Origin: Lentisphaerota bacterium
Lineage (GTDB): Bacteria; Verrucomicrobiota; Lentisphaeria; Victivallales; Victivallaceae
Assembly: GCA_024225035.1 (NCBI GenBank)
Contig: JAAEMX010000305.1
Coordinates: 1-55,304, forward strand
Direction of reading: 5' to 3'
DNA length: 55,304 bases
Numbering within the stretch: the stretch's first letter is position 1; every line of letters begins with the position of its first letter. Made by a program: the position numbers and the translations under genes. Of this stretch, positions 8,701 through 16,812 are shown piece by piece. The notes beneath the pieces were generated by a model that saw nothing but the letters and a program-made list of their open reading frames with translations, was not told the DNA's origin and searched no databases.

Positions 8701-9084
8701 ACCATCTGGGGAAATTAATAAAACTTCATCAAGATTGCTGGTGCGGCAAAACCTTTTAAATTCGGGGCTGATTTTGATAGATTCAGCACGTAATTCTTCA
8801 ATTGATCGCAAAGACTTCAGTTCTTGCAAAGAATCTTTAACCACCATATTCATTGAGATAATACTAAGATATTCTTTATACCCTTTGAAGTATTTGCTGA
8901 TATAGTGAGCTTTGTTTTGAGAGATAGAAATGAGATTGTTTATAATTGCCTGTTTTGTAATATCGGCAGCGTGATAGAATGCCATATATCCGGCACTTAT
9001 CCATGATAAAAAGGTTATCAGTACGAATAAAGCCAGAAGCTTTTGAGCAATCTTGTAGCTTTCCTGCTTAAATTCGTTCTCCAT
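5782..9084 (-). CDS. Hybrid sensor histidine kinase (Cache-PAS-PAS-HisKA-HATPase-REC)
   Basis: In this 1100-residue membrane kinase, TM1 is at about 15-35, a large extracytoplasmic dCache-like sensor follows (about 36-310, with FIPEKLSQKPYAYVTSWVKI), and TM2 is at about 312-332. Two PAS domains follow (about 360-480 and 490-610), each ending in a PAC-type segment. HisKA carries MSHEIRTPMN with phospho-acceptor His656. HATPase_c shows the N box NLIGNAVKF, DTGCGI and GTGLGLPIS. The receiver has phospho-acceptor Asp953 in LLDQHMPEMDG and a lysine in CKPYR. A short helical tail has no clear Hpt motif. AAAGG precedes ATG. It is divergent from the response regulator gene at 9340, so it is the likely partner of that PP2C/STAS switch. 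The ligand is unknown. Confidence 0.92.
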   Translation of the reverse strand: MENEFKQESYKIAQKLLALFVLITFLSWISAGYMAFYHAADITKQAIINNLISISQNKAHYISKYFKGYKEYLSIISMNMVVKDSLQELKSLRSIEELRAESIKISPEFKRFCRTSNLDEVLLISPDGKVLFSLEDKNLIGLNLAEDKLKDAKLRHAYEKGKASSSAMTNFIPEKLSQKPYAYVTSWVKINNKFAGILAAKINSDEISNIINNTKVLGSKGELLIGSRYNDVGYFICPDPEGNPPISVKKIDMKAEIPMSFALHKSTGFGYFKDYRNNDVLADWRYLPDLDWGIVVKIDKSYAFQPVYRLEKWFLLSGLLAIGIVSVVALLTAKSIVTPLRKINIAITEKAAEALRKSEKKYRTLFETANDGILLIENELIIDCNQKALKMFGLENKKEIAKKSPLEFTAKEQFLLTNAEALAHQYITAALEGEPQRFNWRHVKKNGTLFDVEVALNQLELNNKHYVQAIVRDITEQKQATEALRESERRFFNMSQNVPGMVHHCKNDSTWTMEFVSEGCLPLTGYRTSELLFNRVQSFNYLIFTEDRDKVWDQVQIAIEKHKSFDLEYRINTKSGDIKWVNERGVGVYSIEGKLLAIEGIIFDINRRKNYEHELKTAHNILEQRVTERTIELKNAVDKANAASKAKSSFLSMMSHEIRTPMNAILGFTQLMRRDSNLTEQQGHNLDVINRSGEHLLALINDVLEISKIEAGRSKITRTEFNLKDMLEDMAAMFKIRTEDKNLWLKLNIAKKIPEFIIADAGKIRQIMINLIGNAVKFTNKGGVEIKAYSRKSEIPNDTDHQIFIIEVNDTGCGISQDQLNIIFAPFEQADRDHWQEGTGLGLPISLQYAKLMGGDITVTSTEELGSSFSFQFSAKIGQQIKSKEKKKEKVEIIGLAKTEKKYNILVADDNDTNRQVLTEMLKAFGFDVSQVENGKIALEEFKKNQYDAVLLDQHMPEMDGLTAASKIKDISSTPIIIVTASAMESHKHKLISKCSDEYICKPYRQEDILFALERLLGCKFDKKTTEPTEKPISQECSSILKLSEQHKKEMINAIQNGKQAEFKKLVKNSPIEQCQIEMLIGLADRFAYEEIIDLLSSKK

Positions 9085-9339
9085 TGAAGTTACCTTTCAG
9101 AATAAAGTATGAAAATCTATTAAACAATTCAAACTTCTACGCAATCTATTTTCGTATTCTATTGTAATATTAACCTTCAATTATTGCTTTTCAAGTTTCT
9201 GCCTTTGAAGAGATTAAAATAAAGGATTTAAATAACAGATTTATTCGTCTTTTTTTCATCAAAGTTTTGAAAAAAACATAATGGGGGAGTAAACTTTAAC
9301 TAGAGTTACTTTAATTATATTCCCCAGAGAGAGTGCTGT

Positions 9340-9975
9340 ATGAATATTAGAGATTCCAAAGCATTAATTATGATTGTCGATGACATGGTCGATAATCTTA
9401 AGTTATTACAAAGCCTGCTGACCAACAATGGTTACCGGACGGCGGTTTTTCCTAAAGCTGAGCTTGCCCTGAGGTCTATGGAGGGAAGTACTCCTGATTT
9501 GATTCTGCTGGACATCAATATGCCCGGCATGAATGGTTACGAATTCTGTAAAATTATAAAAAAGAGTAAAGAGTACTGTGACATTCCAGTGATTTATTTA
9601 AGTGCAATGAATGAGCTGAATGACAAGCTTAAAGCCTTTACTTCTGGAGGTATAGATTACATTTCAAAGCCATTTCAGTTTGACGAAGTTTTGGCTCGGG
9701 TAAGTACTCATGTTAAACTCAGACAGCAGCAAATGGAACTAGAAAAACGCAATATTCAACTGCAGCAAATGGAGCAAAGTCTTGAGCAGCTTGTTGTTAA
9801 GCGCACAGAGCAGCTCAGTGCTTCAAATTACCAGCTGAAGGCTAGTCAAAAAGAACTTCATGAACTTAATCTGGACCTCGAAAAGCGCGTTGCCGACCGA
9901 ACACTAAAACTGCAGCGCTCCAATGAAGCTCTGGAAGAATCCGTATTGAAGCTTAAGCAGAATGGTTCAGTTTAA
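9340..9975 (+). CDS. Response regulator receiver with C-terminal coiled coil
   Basis: The 211-residue protein has a complete receiver domain (about 8-125) with acidic pair Asp14-Asp15, phospho-acceptor Asp58 in LLDINMPGMNGYE and Lys110 in YISKPF. Then comes a long glutamine- and leucine-rich coiled coil (about 126-205). In RsbU/HsbR-type regulators such a coiled coil links the receiver to a PP2C phosphatase in one chain. Here the frame stops at 9975 and the phosphatase continues in another frame from 9962, with a 14-base overlap. The two may be a coupled gene pair or one gene split by a frameshift. It is transcribed away from the hybrid kinase at 9084, across a 255-base shared promoter region. 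Confidence 0.88.
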   Translation: MNIRDSKALIMIVDDMVDNLKLLQSLLTNNGYRTAVFPKAELALRSMEGSTPDLILLDINMPGMNGYEFCKIIKKSKEYCDIPVIYLSAMNELNDKLKAFTSGGIDYISKPFQFDEVLARVSTHVKLRQQQMELEKRNIQLQQMEQSLEQLVVKRTEQLSASNYQLKASQKELHELNLDLEKRVADRTLKLQRSNEALEESVLKLKQNGSV

Positions 9976-10660
9976 ACTCTTACCTGAGCCTGAAATGATG
10001 ATTAGCGAATTTGAGTTCAAGCATTATTTACAGCCTTCTCTTTATATGAGCGGAGATTTTGTCGATTACTTTGAGGTTGATGAAAAGCATATCGTATTTT
10101 ATCTGGCCGATGTTTCCGGACACGGAGCCGCTCCGGCTTTTGTGACTTTTCTGATGCGCAGCTTTATAAACAACCGTCTTACAAACTACTGGAATAAACA
10201 TGAATACGTAATTCTTGATCCCGGTAAGCTCCTGGCGCAATTTAATAAATCACTGCTTGATGAAAAACTTGATCGTTTTATTACTATGTTTTACGGTGTA
10301 ATCAACACTGCCAGCAATACTTTAAGGTATTCAAATGCCGGTCACTTTCCGTTCCCTCTTATGGTTACAGAAAACTCAGTAAGACAAATAATTCATAAGG
10401 CACCTCCAATAGGTATGTTTGATTTTTCGGAATATACCAATAGTGAATTAGTTTTACCAGAAAAATTTAATATGCATATTTTTAGTGACGGTATTTTGGA
10501 GATTATTTCGGAGAATAATATAAAATCCCAGCTGGAGGTTCTGGAAAACAGCACCCTGAAATATGGAAATGATTTTCAGAAACTCATTGACTCCATGAAT
10601 ATAAAAAAATATATGCCATTACAGGATGATATTACCATTCTGAGCATAAAAAGAGGATAG
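9962..10660 (+). CDS. PP2C-like SpoIIE-family serine phosphatase (RsbU/HsbR type)
   Basis: The 232 residues make a nearly complete SpoIIE-type phosphatase domain. Metal-binding motifs are SGDFVDYF (Asp32), LADVSGHG (Asp50), FSDGILEI and DDITILS near the C-terminus; YSNAGHFPF is also family-typical. Such enzymes dephosphorylate STAS antagonists in partner-switching systems, and a STAS gene follows six bases downstream. The start ATG 9962 lies within the receiver gene and no Shine-Dalgarno sequence precedes it (upstream is GAAGCTTAAGCAGA). Translation therefore depends on coupling, or the pair is one protein interrupted by a frameshift at about 9960-9975. The frame contains everything expected of the catalytic domain but no receiver. 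Confidence 0.88.
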   Translation: MVQFKLLPEPEMMISEFEFKHYLQPSLYMSGDFVDYFEVDEKHIVFYLADVSGHGAAPAFVTFLMRSFINNRLTNYWNKHEYVILDPGKLLAQFNKSLLDEKLDRFITMFYGVINTASNTLRYSNAGHFPFPLMVTENSVRQIIHKAPPIGMFDFSEYTNSELVLPEKFNMHIFSDGILEIISENNIKSQLEVLENSTLKYGNDFQKLIDSMNIKKYMPLQDDITILSIKRG

Positions 10661-10665
10661 AAGTC

Positions 10666-11160
10666 ATGCAGGAAGGAAATATATTATATGCGGTTTGCGA
10701 TGAAAAATGCATAGTCAAATTTGTTGGTAATATTCGTTATACCATAGCTCGCGGTTTTCAGGCCTTGATTGATGAGGTTATTGCCAAACCAAAAGTTAAG
10801 GAGATGCTGGTCGACCTGACACAGACCGAATATATCGACAGTACTTGTCTTGGTCTGATGGCTAAAATGGCAAACTTGACGTGGGATAAGTGCAAACAGA
10901 AAATCACTCTGCTTTCTAATAATGGAAATATAAACTACTTGCTGGACAGTATAGGATTTGGGGATGTTTTTTTAATTGTTGATGATGCAGAAGCACCGCT
11001 TGTCAGACTTACTGAAATCCCTAAAATCGGAGAAGATCAACTTGAGTGTGCAAAGATTATGCTTGAGGCTCACCGTCAGCTCATGAAACTTAATGCCAAG
11101 AATGAAAATGAGTTTAAAGATGTTGTGACACTGCTGGAAAAAGATCTGCATATTCATTAA
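10666..11160 (+). CDS. STAS-domain anti-anti-sigma factor (HsbA/SpoIIAA type)
   Basis: The 164-residue protein has an N-terminal STAS domain (about 5-105). The phosphorylatable serine is Ser59 in YIDSTCLGLMAKM, matching the DSxxLG/DSTxLG motif dephosphorylated by RsbU/SpoIIE-type enzymes. The C-terminal 55 residues are a helical extension. It starts six bases after the phosphatase stop, so both are co-transcribed. By family knowledge it should bind an anti-sigma kinase or another target when unphosphorylated. No anti-sigma kinase (RsbW/HATPase type) is encoded next to it, so the partner is elsewhere or the output is different, for example a diguanylate cyclase as in HsbA systems. Confidence 0.85.
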   Translation: MQEGNILYAVCDEKCIVKFVGNIRYTIARGFQALIDEVIAKPKVKEMLVDLTQTEYIDSTCLGLMAKMANLTWDKCKQKITLLSNNGNINYLLDSIGFGDVFLIVDDAEAPLVRLTEIPKIGEDQLECAKIMLEAHRQLMKLNAKNENEFKDVVTLLEKDLHIH

Positions 11161-11167
11161 ATAAAAT

Positions 11168-11222
11168 CAACTGGGGGCCCTGCATAGATTGAGCAGGTAT
11201 ACAATACAGGAACCACCAGTTG
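11168..11222. other. Nested inverted repeat between convergent genes
   Basis: The outer arms CAACTGG (11168-11174) and CCAGTTG (11216-11222) enclose an inner hairpin CCTGC (11179-11183)/GCAGG (11193-11197). It fills the 74-base gap between the STAS gene and the ceramidase-like gene. There is no T tract, so it is a weak terminator candidate or another RNA structure. Confidence 0.35.
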
Positions 11223-11234
11223 AGCCGTTAGGGA

Positions 11235-12500
11235 CTATATTTGCTTTAGCAGTTCGAGGGCTTTGTCAGCCATTATATCTCCCGCCTTGTATTCCATTTT
11301 GCTCCACAGGGCTAATGTTGACTCATGACCGCCTTTGCGTGTAAATGCTTCCTGAGTTGGAACATACCCCAGCCAGCCGTTGGCCAGACTGATAACCCAG
11401 GTAAAACGATTATCGTTTTCAAGTTTGATACGTAATCCGTGTTCATTAAAATACTCAGCAGGAATTGTGGTGTATGTAGCATCCCCAATTCTCAAAGCTT
11501 GAATTACTGCGGTTTCATGGTCGGCTTTAGCGTGTTTTTCGCGAAGCACTTCAAGAGAATAGTCATACCAGCCACGATTTCTAATAGCATCAAAAATATT
11601 GATTAGCTTATCGACTCCCTGTTCCAGTTCATCTAAAGGCCGATATTTAATTTTTACACTGTCCTGTAGAACTTCTAATCTTTCGTCTGAATTAAATTCT
11701 ATGTCGTTTACAATAGAAATGACTGATTGTGCAAGCTTTCTGCCAACTTCTTCTTTTTCAACAAAGCCGTTAGGCTCAAGATAGTTGTAATGTATAACAT
11801 TGCCGCAAGGGCCGTTTAAGAATACTGATACAAAGTCATCGTCAAACTCTTTTTTCAGGCAATTGGCCAGAACTCCCGGGAACCCTGCTGAAACTTTTCC
11901 CATCAGGTGAACTGCATGACAGCCGTAGTTTGTCAAAATACCAAGCATTTTGCCTGATTCTTTGCTTCGTACTACTAGTACTCCGACCTCGGAGTCAATT
12001 ACGCCTTCACTGCATAATATTTCATCCAGATCGGCAAGAGGTTGAGTAATATTAGTTCCATTACGTTTGATGAAACGTCGATTGAAGGCTATACCGGTTT
12101 TGACTCCAGAGCCAGTACCGATAACAACTTCTTTCAGATTTCCTGCAGCTTTAGTTGCAGCATCGATGCTTTTCAAGATAAGATAATCTATATACTTGCC
12201 TTCCTTCATGCAGGTAGGTCTGTCAACAACTGCAGGACAGGCATGGTTATGAGTTGTGCTGACCATGATAGAGCTTTCAGGTATTCCGGTGTTTTTAGAA
12301 ACTCCTTTTCTGATTCGGTCAGCGTATTCCCATTCAATAATTACGATATCCAAAGATATAAGTACAATCTTTTTTATGCCGTTATCAAAAACAGCGGCGT
12401 TCGCAAATATAGGATCAACAATTTCATTGACTGCCCCTAAATAAGTTCTGATGGGAAAATAAACAGGGCTTATATCGACTTGCTTAAAACCTGCTTTCAT
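11235..12500 (-). CDS. Neutral/alkaline ceramidase-like hydrolase
   Basis: The likely start is ATG 12500, preceded by GAAGG nine bases away; an upstream in-frame start at 12533 would reach into the end of the previous gene. The 421-residue product resembles the N-terminal catalytic domain of neutral/alkaline non-lysosomal ceramidases and related putative hydrolases. The opening AGFKQVDISPVYFP, the zinc-ligand-type STTHNHACP and the later NYGCHAVHL histidines support this. No signal peptide is seen, so it is probably cytoplasmic, unlike secreted ceramidases. It lies 23 bases downstream of the fumarase beta gene and is probably in the same transcript, which suggests a catabolic role on a small amide or sugar-derived substrate rather than ceramide itself. 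The substrate is not assignable. Confidence 0.72.
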   Translation of the reverse strand: MKAGFKQVDISPVYFPIRTYLGAVNEIVDPIFANAAVFDNGIKKIVLISLDIVIIEWEYADRIRKGVSKNTGIPESSIMVSTTHNHACPAVVDRPTCMKEGKYIDYLILKSIDAATKAAGNLKEVVIGTGSGVKTGIAFNRRFIKRNGTNITQPLADLDEILCSEGVIDSEVGVLVVRSKESGKMLGILTNYGCHAVHLMGKVSAGFPGVLANCLKKEFDDDFVSVFLNGPCGNVIHYNYLEPNGFVEKEEVGRKLAQSVISIVNDIEFNSDERLEVLQDSVKIKYRPLDELEQGVDKLINIFDAIRNRGWYDYSLEVLREKHAKADHETAVIQALRIGDATYTTIPAEYFNEHGLRIKLENDNRFTWVISLANGWLGYVPTQEAFTRKGGHESTLALWSKMEYKAGDIMADKALELLKQI

Positions 12501-12523
12501 TGTGTATAGCCTTCGATTTTCAG

Positions 12524-13171
12524 TTATTTGCATCCACTGGGGTTTACTTCAGTATAGGTATAATCAGAAGGAATTCCAAGGTCTTTGTCAATTTTATCCA
12601 TTCCATTCTCAATATCTTCGCTGAGATTTTCGAAATAATTATTACCTTCTGCATCTATTGCGACAAAAAACGGGCCGAATTTTTCTACTTCAAATACCCA
12701 GGTAGCTTCAGTCTTTCCAAGTTTATCCAGGAAATGGACGCCATGAACTTTCTTTACCTGCGGAACCAGCTGATTTCCACAAAGGCCTATTTTAGAAAGA
12801 TACACTCCGCCAATTTCTTTCAGGGATTGAGCTGTTCGTGGCCCCATTGTCGTTTTGCCGATGAGAGTTCGCAAACCCATTTTTTTGACAACATCAGCAC
12901 CGTAGCGTTCAAAACGAATGCTTGAGGTAGGCTCTATACTTACTATCTCCCATTCATCATTAACATTTTTCATTACCGGGCCGACGTGAAAAAAGCAGTT
13001 AACCTTGGAATAATCCAGCGGCGGCATGATGTTTTCTTCAATCGCACGAATATGCAGTCTGCTCCTGCCTGTGAAAATCATACCGCTTACGGTCACCATT
13101 TGTCCTAATTTTAAGGATCTGGCTGTTTTTTCATCTAGAGGGAGCTGTAAATCAATGATTTGATCAGACAT
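12524..13171 (-). CDS. Class I fumarase / L-tartrate dehydratase, beta subunit
   Basis: ATG 13171 has a perfect AGGAGG five to six bases upstream; the longer frame to 13258 only overlaps the alpha gene. The 215-residue product is the C-terminal-domain subunit of two-subunit iron-sulfur hydro-lyases. Family features are the opening DLQLPLDEKTARSLKLGQ, VSGMIFTGRSRLH, FFHVGPV and the GPRTAQSLKEIGGVYLSKIG stretch. It overlaps the alpha subunit gene by 8 bases, so expression is coupled. The enzyme adds or removes water from fumarate/malate or tartrate/oxaloacetate; sequence alone does not separate the two. Confidence 0.88.
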   Translation of the reverse strand: MSDQIIDLQLPLDEKTARSLKLGQMVTVSGMIFTGRSRLHIRAIEENIMPPLDYSKVNCFFHVGPVMKNVNDEWEIVSIEPTSSIRFERYGADVVKKMGLRTLIGKTTMGPRTAQSLKEIGGVYLSKIGLCGNQLVPQVKKVHGVHFLDKLGKTEATWVFEVEKFGPFFVAIDAEGNNYFENLSEDIENGMDKIDKDLGIPSDYTYTEVNPSGCK

Positions 13172-14093
13172 GATTAACCTCCTGTTTCCAACCGTCAATA
13201 CTTCCTTCATAAGCAACTTCGTTATTATTACTGATAGTTGTTTTCCAGCGTCTGCCAACCAGGCACTGCGCGTTTACGGCAACGGGTAGGGCTGCGGTGT
13301 GGGTGACCGCCGTTTCTATATGCATTCCCATTACACAGTTGATACCTTGCGACCCCATTGGCCCCAAGCCTAATTCACGTGACGCCTGAAGAAGCTCAAT
13401 TTCAAGGTCGGCTGTTTCTTTGTTTTTATTCCTGCTTCCTAAAGGGCGCAGCAAAGCAGCTTCTTTAGCCATTTTCATACAAAGGTCAGCTGTGCCGCCA
13501 ATGCCTACACCGACGATTGCCGGTGGACAGATTTTTCCGGCATAACAGGAATCTTTAATGCTGTCGATAATAAACTTTTTGATACCTACCTTGCCATCTG
13601 AAGGGAAGAGCATACGGTAGAACGTGCCGAATATTTCAGAACCGCCACCTTTGGGGGCGCAGATTATTTCAATACCATCAGGTTGCCCGGTAAAGCTGAG
13701 TTCAACCTTAGGCATACCCGGACCAATGTTATCCCCAGGGTTGTCGCGAGTTAAAGGATCCACCATTGTTGGACGCAAAAAAGCTTCTGCCGTACAGCGG
13801 GCTGTTGCGTTCTCTGCTGCTTTCCATAGTGCACCAAAGCCGCCTTCAATGGCTGTTTGAGTTCCTGCTTTTATAAAATATAAAGGGAAGCCGGTGTCTC
13901 CACAGACCAAACCATTTCCTTCGCCAGCCAGTCTGGCATTCTCCAGGCTAACCTGTAAATGCTGTTTGGCTAGAGGGTTAGTTTCTTCTGCTACAGCTTC
14001 ATTCAGTTTACTTTCAACATCAGGCGGAAGCTTAGTCGCAGCCATGCGCATGGCCTTATACATCGCTTCTTCTATTGTTTTTATCTTTATCAT
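13164..14093 (-). CDS. Class I fumarase / L-tartrate dehydratase, alpha subunit (4Fe-4S)
   Basis: ATG 14093 has GGAG eight bases upstream; the GTG nine bases earlier is less likely. The 309-residue subunit has the 4Fe-4S cysteine motif GLVCGDTGFP (Cys64) and KICPPAIVGVGIGGT (Cys189), plus candidate third ligands Cys183 and Cys253. NIGPGMPKV and GPMGSQG are also typical. Class I enzymes interconvert fumarate and malate, or dehydrate L-tartrate to oxaloacetate. Order alpha-beta with an 8-base overlap, and a divergent LysR regulator 135 bases away, resembles the E. coli ttdA-ttdB/ttdR locus, which favours a substrate-induced hydro-lyase over a housekeeping fumarase. This is inference from context. 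Confidence 0.88.
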   Translation of the reverse strand: MIKIKTIEEAMYKAMRMAATKLPPDVESKLNEAVAEETNPLAKQHLQVSLENARLAGEGNGLVCGDTGFPLYFIKAGTQTAIEGGFGALWKAAENATARCTAEAFLRPTMVDPLTRDNPGDNIGPGMPKVELSFTGQPDGIEIICAPKGGGSEIFGTFYRMLFPSDGKVGIKKFIIDSIKDSCYAGKICPPAIVGVGIGGTADLCMKMAKEAALLRPLGSRNKNKETADLEIELLQASRELGLGPMGSQGINCVMGMHIETAVTHTAALPVAVNAQCLVGRRWKTTISNNNEVAYEGSIDGWKQEVNHV

Positions 14094-14110
14094 CGTTAGC
14101 ACTCCATTAG

Positions 14111-14181
14111 TTGATATCTTTATATTTTAAGTTTTTGAGTTTGATATCGCAATAGTATTTATTGACTTTATTGATACTATT
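14111..14181. promoter_or_regulatory. Candidate LysR operator region between hydro-lyase and regulator genes
   Basis: The divergent gap holds a perfect 8-bp inverted repeat AATAGTAT (14151-14158) and ATACTATT (14174-14181) with a 15-base spacer. It also holds two direct copies of TTGATATC at 14111 and 14141. Dyads of this size between a LysR gene and its divergent target operon are typical LysR recognition sites. No binding data exist in the sequence itself. Confidence 0.5.
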
Positions 14182-14228
14182 ATTATATTAATTTATAGAT
14201 AAAAAATATAGAACAGGACGGTGTAGCA

Positions 14229-15122
14229 ATGGAATTAACTCATTTGAAATATTTTATAGCTGTGGCTGAAGAACTTCATTTTGGAAGAGCTGCGTTGCGT
14301 TTAAATATAGCACAACCTCCTTTGAGTCAGCAGATAAAACGTTTAGAGGATGAGTTGGATTTGAAGCTGTTTAAGCGCACAAGTCGAAAAGTCAACCTGA
14401 CAGAAGCTGGACAGGTATTTTATGAGGAGGCTAAGTCTGTCGTTGGACGGGCAGAAGGGGCAAAAAAACGTATGGAGGATTTGGCTCTTGGGAGGCGTGG
14501 GTCTCTTTCAATAGGATTCAATTCGCCTGCAATGCAAAGAGTTTTAGCTAAGGCTTTAAAAAGACATATGGAGCTTTTTCCTGATGTCGAACTGCGACTG
14601 ATTGAACTTGGCAGTCATAAGCAGTTTGAAGCACTGGATAAAGGTGAACTGGATATAGCGTTGCTGCGTCCCTACGGGCGTGAACTTTTGGAATACGACG
14701 TTCAATTACTTTTTCAAGATGAATATATTGCGGTGCTCCCGAAAGAGCATCGTCTTTCCAGTAAAAATGAGCTGCATCTTGCTGATTTTTCTTCAGATTC
14801 ACTGGTTATGTTTTCAAAGGAAATCAATCCTGAGCTGTATGATGATTTGCTAGAAATTATCAGGGCAGCCGGCGCCTCACCAACCATTGTCCAGGAAGCA
14901 GCTTCAAAGAATACTATGCTTGCTTTGGTAGAAGCCGGAGTAGGTTGGGGACTGGTACCCAAAGAGTCCATGAAAAAAAGCGCATATGATGTAGAATTTA
15001 TCCCGATAAAAGATGTTTTGCCCAAAATAGATATATGCGCTGTTACAACATCAGGAACCAAACCAAAAGTTCTGCAGGATTTTTTGAAGACCGTTGATGA
15101 TATAAAAAAGGCTGGAGTATGA
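14229..15122 (+). CDS. LysR-family transcriptional regulator
   Basis: The 297-residue protein has the N-terminal LysR winged helix (1-60): MELTHLKYFIAVAEELHFGR followed by AALRLNIAQPPLSQQIKRLE, the pattern of the CatR/BenM branch. The effector-binding domain follows (about 90-292), with a GVGWGLVPKE motif near residue 240. The length is normal. It is transcribed away from the alpha-beta hydro-lyase operon, so it most likely activates that operon in response to a carboxylate and represses itself through the 14151-14181 dyad. The upstream AGGACGG provides the ribosome site. Confidence 0.9.
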   Translation: MELTHLKYFIAVAEELHFGRAALRLNIAQPPLSQQIKRLEDELDLKLFKRTSRKVNLTEAGQVFYEEAKSVVGRAEGAKKRMEDLALGRRGSLSIGFNSPAMQRVLAKALKRHMELFPDVELRLIELGSHKQFEALDKGELDIALLRPYGRELLEYDVQLLFQDEYIAVLPKEHRLSSKNELHLADFSSDSLVMFSKEINPELYDDLLEIIRAAGASPTIVQEAASKNTMLALVEAGVGWGLVPKESMKKSAYDVEFIPIKDVLPKIDICAVTTSGTKPKVLQDFLKTVDDIKKAGV

Positions 15123-15141
15123 GCATATAGCAACAGGAATA

Positions 15142-16812
15142 TTATAAGTGTTTTCTTGCGAGCCTCTGGATCGCACGAGTTAATTTTTGTGAAAAAGTGG
15201 ATTTTAAAAATCCATAGGTAAGGATATCTCCTTGAATCTCGGGAAAAGTTATAAGTTTGATAAGGCTGGTTAGAATTGACAGACAGTTCTGTTGTTGGGC
15301 AAATTCAACAATATTTAAAATTTGCCGGCTCATGATAGCCTCATTCAAAAGACTGAAAGTTTCGGTAGTCCGGTAATTCTTTTCGAAAGATAGTGTCCTT
15401 GTTTTAAATCTTGGTAGTCTATTCTTCCTGAGTGCGTCATAATCTTTAAGTGAAAGGATATTCATCATAGCTTGCAGGATAACATTATTCTCTCCATGCT
15501 GGATTAAAGGAATAATGTGTACAATTTGTCTTTTGGTTTTGACGAAGCTTAAAACATTTAATGTACGGCTGATATAATAGTAGTCATTAAAAATCAGCTT
15601 ATAAAGGTCATGGGTTGTGCTGCTGAAAACTTCATCGGCAAGAGGACCGTTCCAGAACGTTGGATTGATTGCAGCCATATTGTTATAAATGTTTCCAAAG
15701 AAATTTTTAAGAGCATCCAAGTTTTCAAGTTTTTCATTATCTATAATACAGCGATTCATATCTCTGACTAAACTTGCTGGAATGAACTCGTTAAGCATAT
15801 TCATTGTAATCAGCAGCATGAAACATTCACCAAAGCTATGTGAATTTGTAACTACCAGATAAGGCATTACAACGTTACAGAGAAAATTTACAGCATCCTT
15901 TTTGGACAGAGATTGCGTAAAAGCTGTTAGACCATACAGAGCGATATGCGTACTACCTGATATTCCTTGAACCGCATAATTTCCTGATTCAAGAAAAACG
16001 TTACGACTGTATTCGCTATTAACGAAAAACTGGCTGTAGTAAATTATATTTGTTAGTGGCAGTATGCCGTCAGGAAAGACAGAATAACTCAGGTAAGGAT
16101 AAGCCATAAGCAGCTGCCTGCGTTGAAATGACCCGAGTATATTAACTTCATGACCGTCAGCATGGCGATATTTTTTAAATGTCATGTTTTTTTGGGCTGA
16201 CATATTAATCTGGTACAGTTTCCTGTAAACATAGTCTACCTTAAAAAGTTCCGGAGATAACTGAGTGTCATCGTAGTCATCGTCAAGACCGGCAACCTGA
16301 TGTAACTGATCGTAAACATAGTTAAGCATTGGTTTATTCTGAACAGAAATACCTTTGTTTTTACATCTTATAAAAGCTGACACCATACGGCACAAGTATT
16401 GAGATGTCATACATACTCTGATGCCTTTTGAAGATTGAGACCGGTATTTCGTAGCAAAATCATGAATATTGTTGAAATGATTACCAGCTGCAAGGCCGTC
16501 TTTGATACTGGTGAGGAGTTCCAAATTGCGTTCTGATATATTAGCCAGCATGTTTTTAGCAATATTGACCTCCAGTATACGCTCCAACATGAAATTGTTG
16601 TCATTAGCGTTACCATAGGTTTGGGAATGTACTGATGATGACGTCAGTGTGCGACTTTTATTCATTATATTAAGCTTTAATATGTACTGAAGTTTATACC
16701 GGGTAGTTTGAGTTGTATTTGATCCGGTAAAAATGCTTTTGGTATCTGAGTCTCCTAAAATATCATCAATAAATTGAAGAGACCTGTGTAAACTTCCTAA
16801 AACGCTAGCCAA
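15142..16812 (-). CDS. Uncharacterised 556-residue protein
   Basis: I do not recognise this protein. It is predicted soluble, without signal peptide or membrane segment, rich in Asn, Leu, Tyr and Phe, and apparently mostly alpha-helical. The C-terminal third alternates hydrophobic and basic helices (KLTRAIQRLARKHL at the very end). No catalytic motif is obvious. The frame is open from a TTG at 16812 without a ribosome site; in-frame ATGs at 16665 and further in are alternatives, and none has a strong Shine-Dalgarno sequence. It ends 19 bases from the convergent LysR gene. The long open frame and normal codon usage support a real gene; start and function are open. Confidence 0.6.
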   Translation of the reverse strand: MASVLGSLHRSLQFIDDILGDSDTKSIFTGSNTTQTTRYKLQYILKLNIMNKSRTLTSSSVHSQTYGNANDNNFMLERILEVNIAKNMLANISERNLELLTSIKDGLAAGNHFNNIHDFATKYRSQSSKGIRVCMTSQYLCRMVSAFIRCKNKGISVQNKPMLNYVYDQLHQVAGLDDDYDDTQLSPELFKVDYVYRKLYQINMSAQKNMTFKKYRHADGHEVNILGSFQRRQLLMAYPYLSYSVFPDGILPLTNIIYYSQFFVNSEYSRNVFLESGNYAVQGISGSTHIALYGLTAFTQSLSKKDAVNFLCNVVMPYLVVTNSHSFGECFMLLITMNMLNEFIPASLVRDMNRCIIDNEKLENLDALKNFFGNIYNNMAAINPTFWNGPLADEVFSSTTHDLYKLIFNDYYYISRTLNVLSFVKTKRQIVHIIPLIQHGENNVILQAMMNILSLKDYDALRKNRLPRFKTRTLSFEKNYRTTETFSLLNEAIMSRQILNIVEFAQQQNCLSILTSLIKLITFPEIQGDILTYGFLKSTFSQKLTRAIQRLARKHL

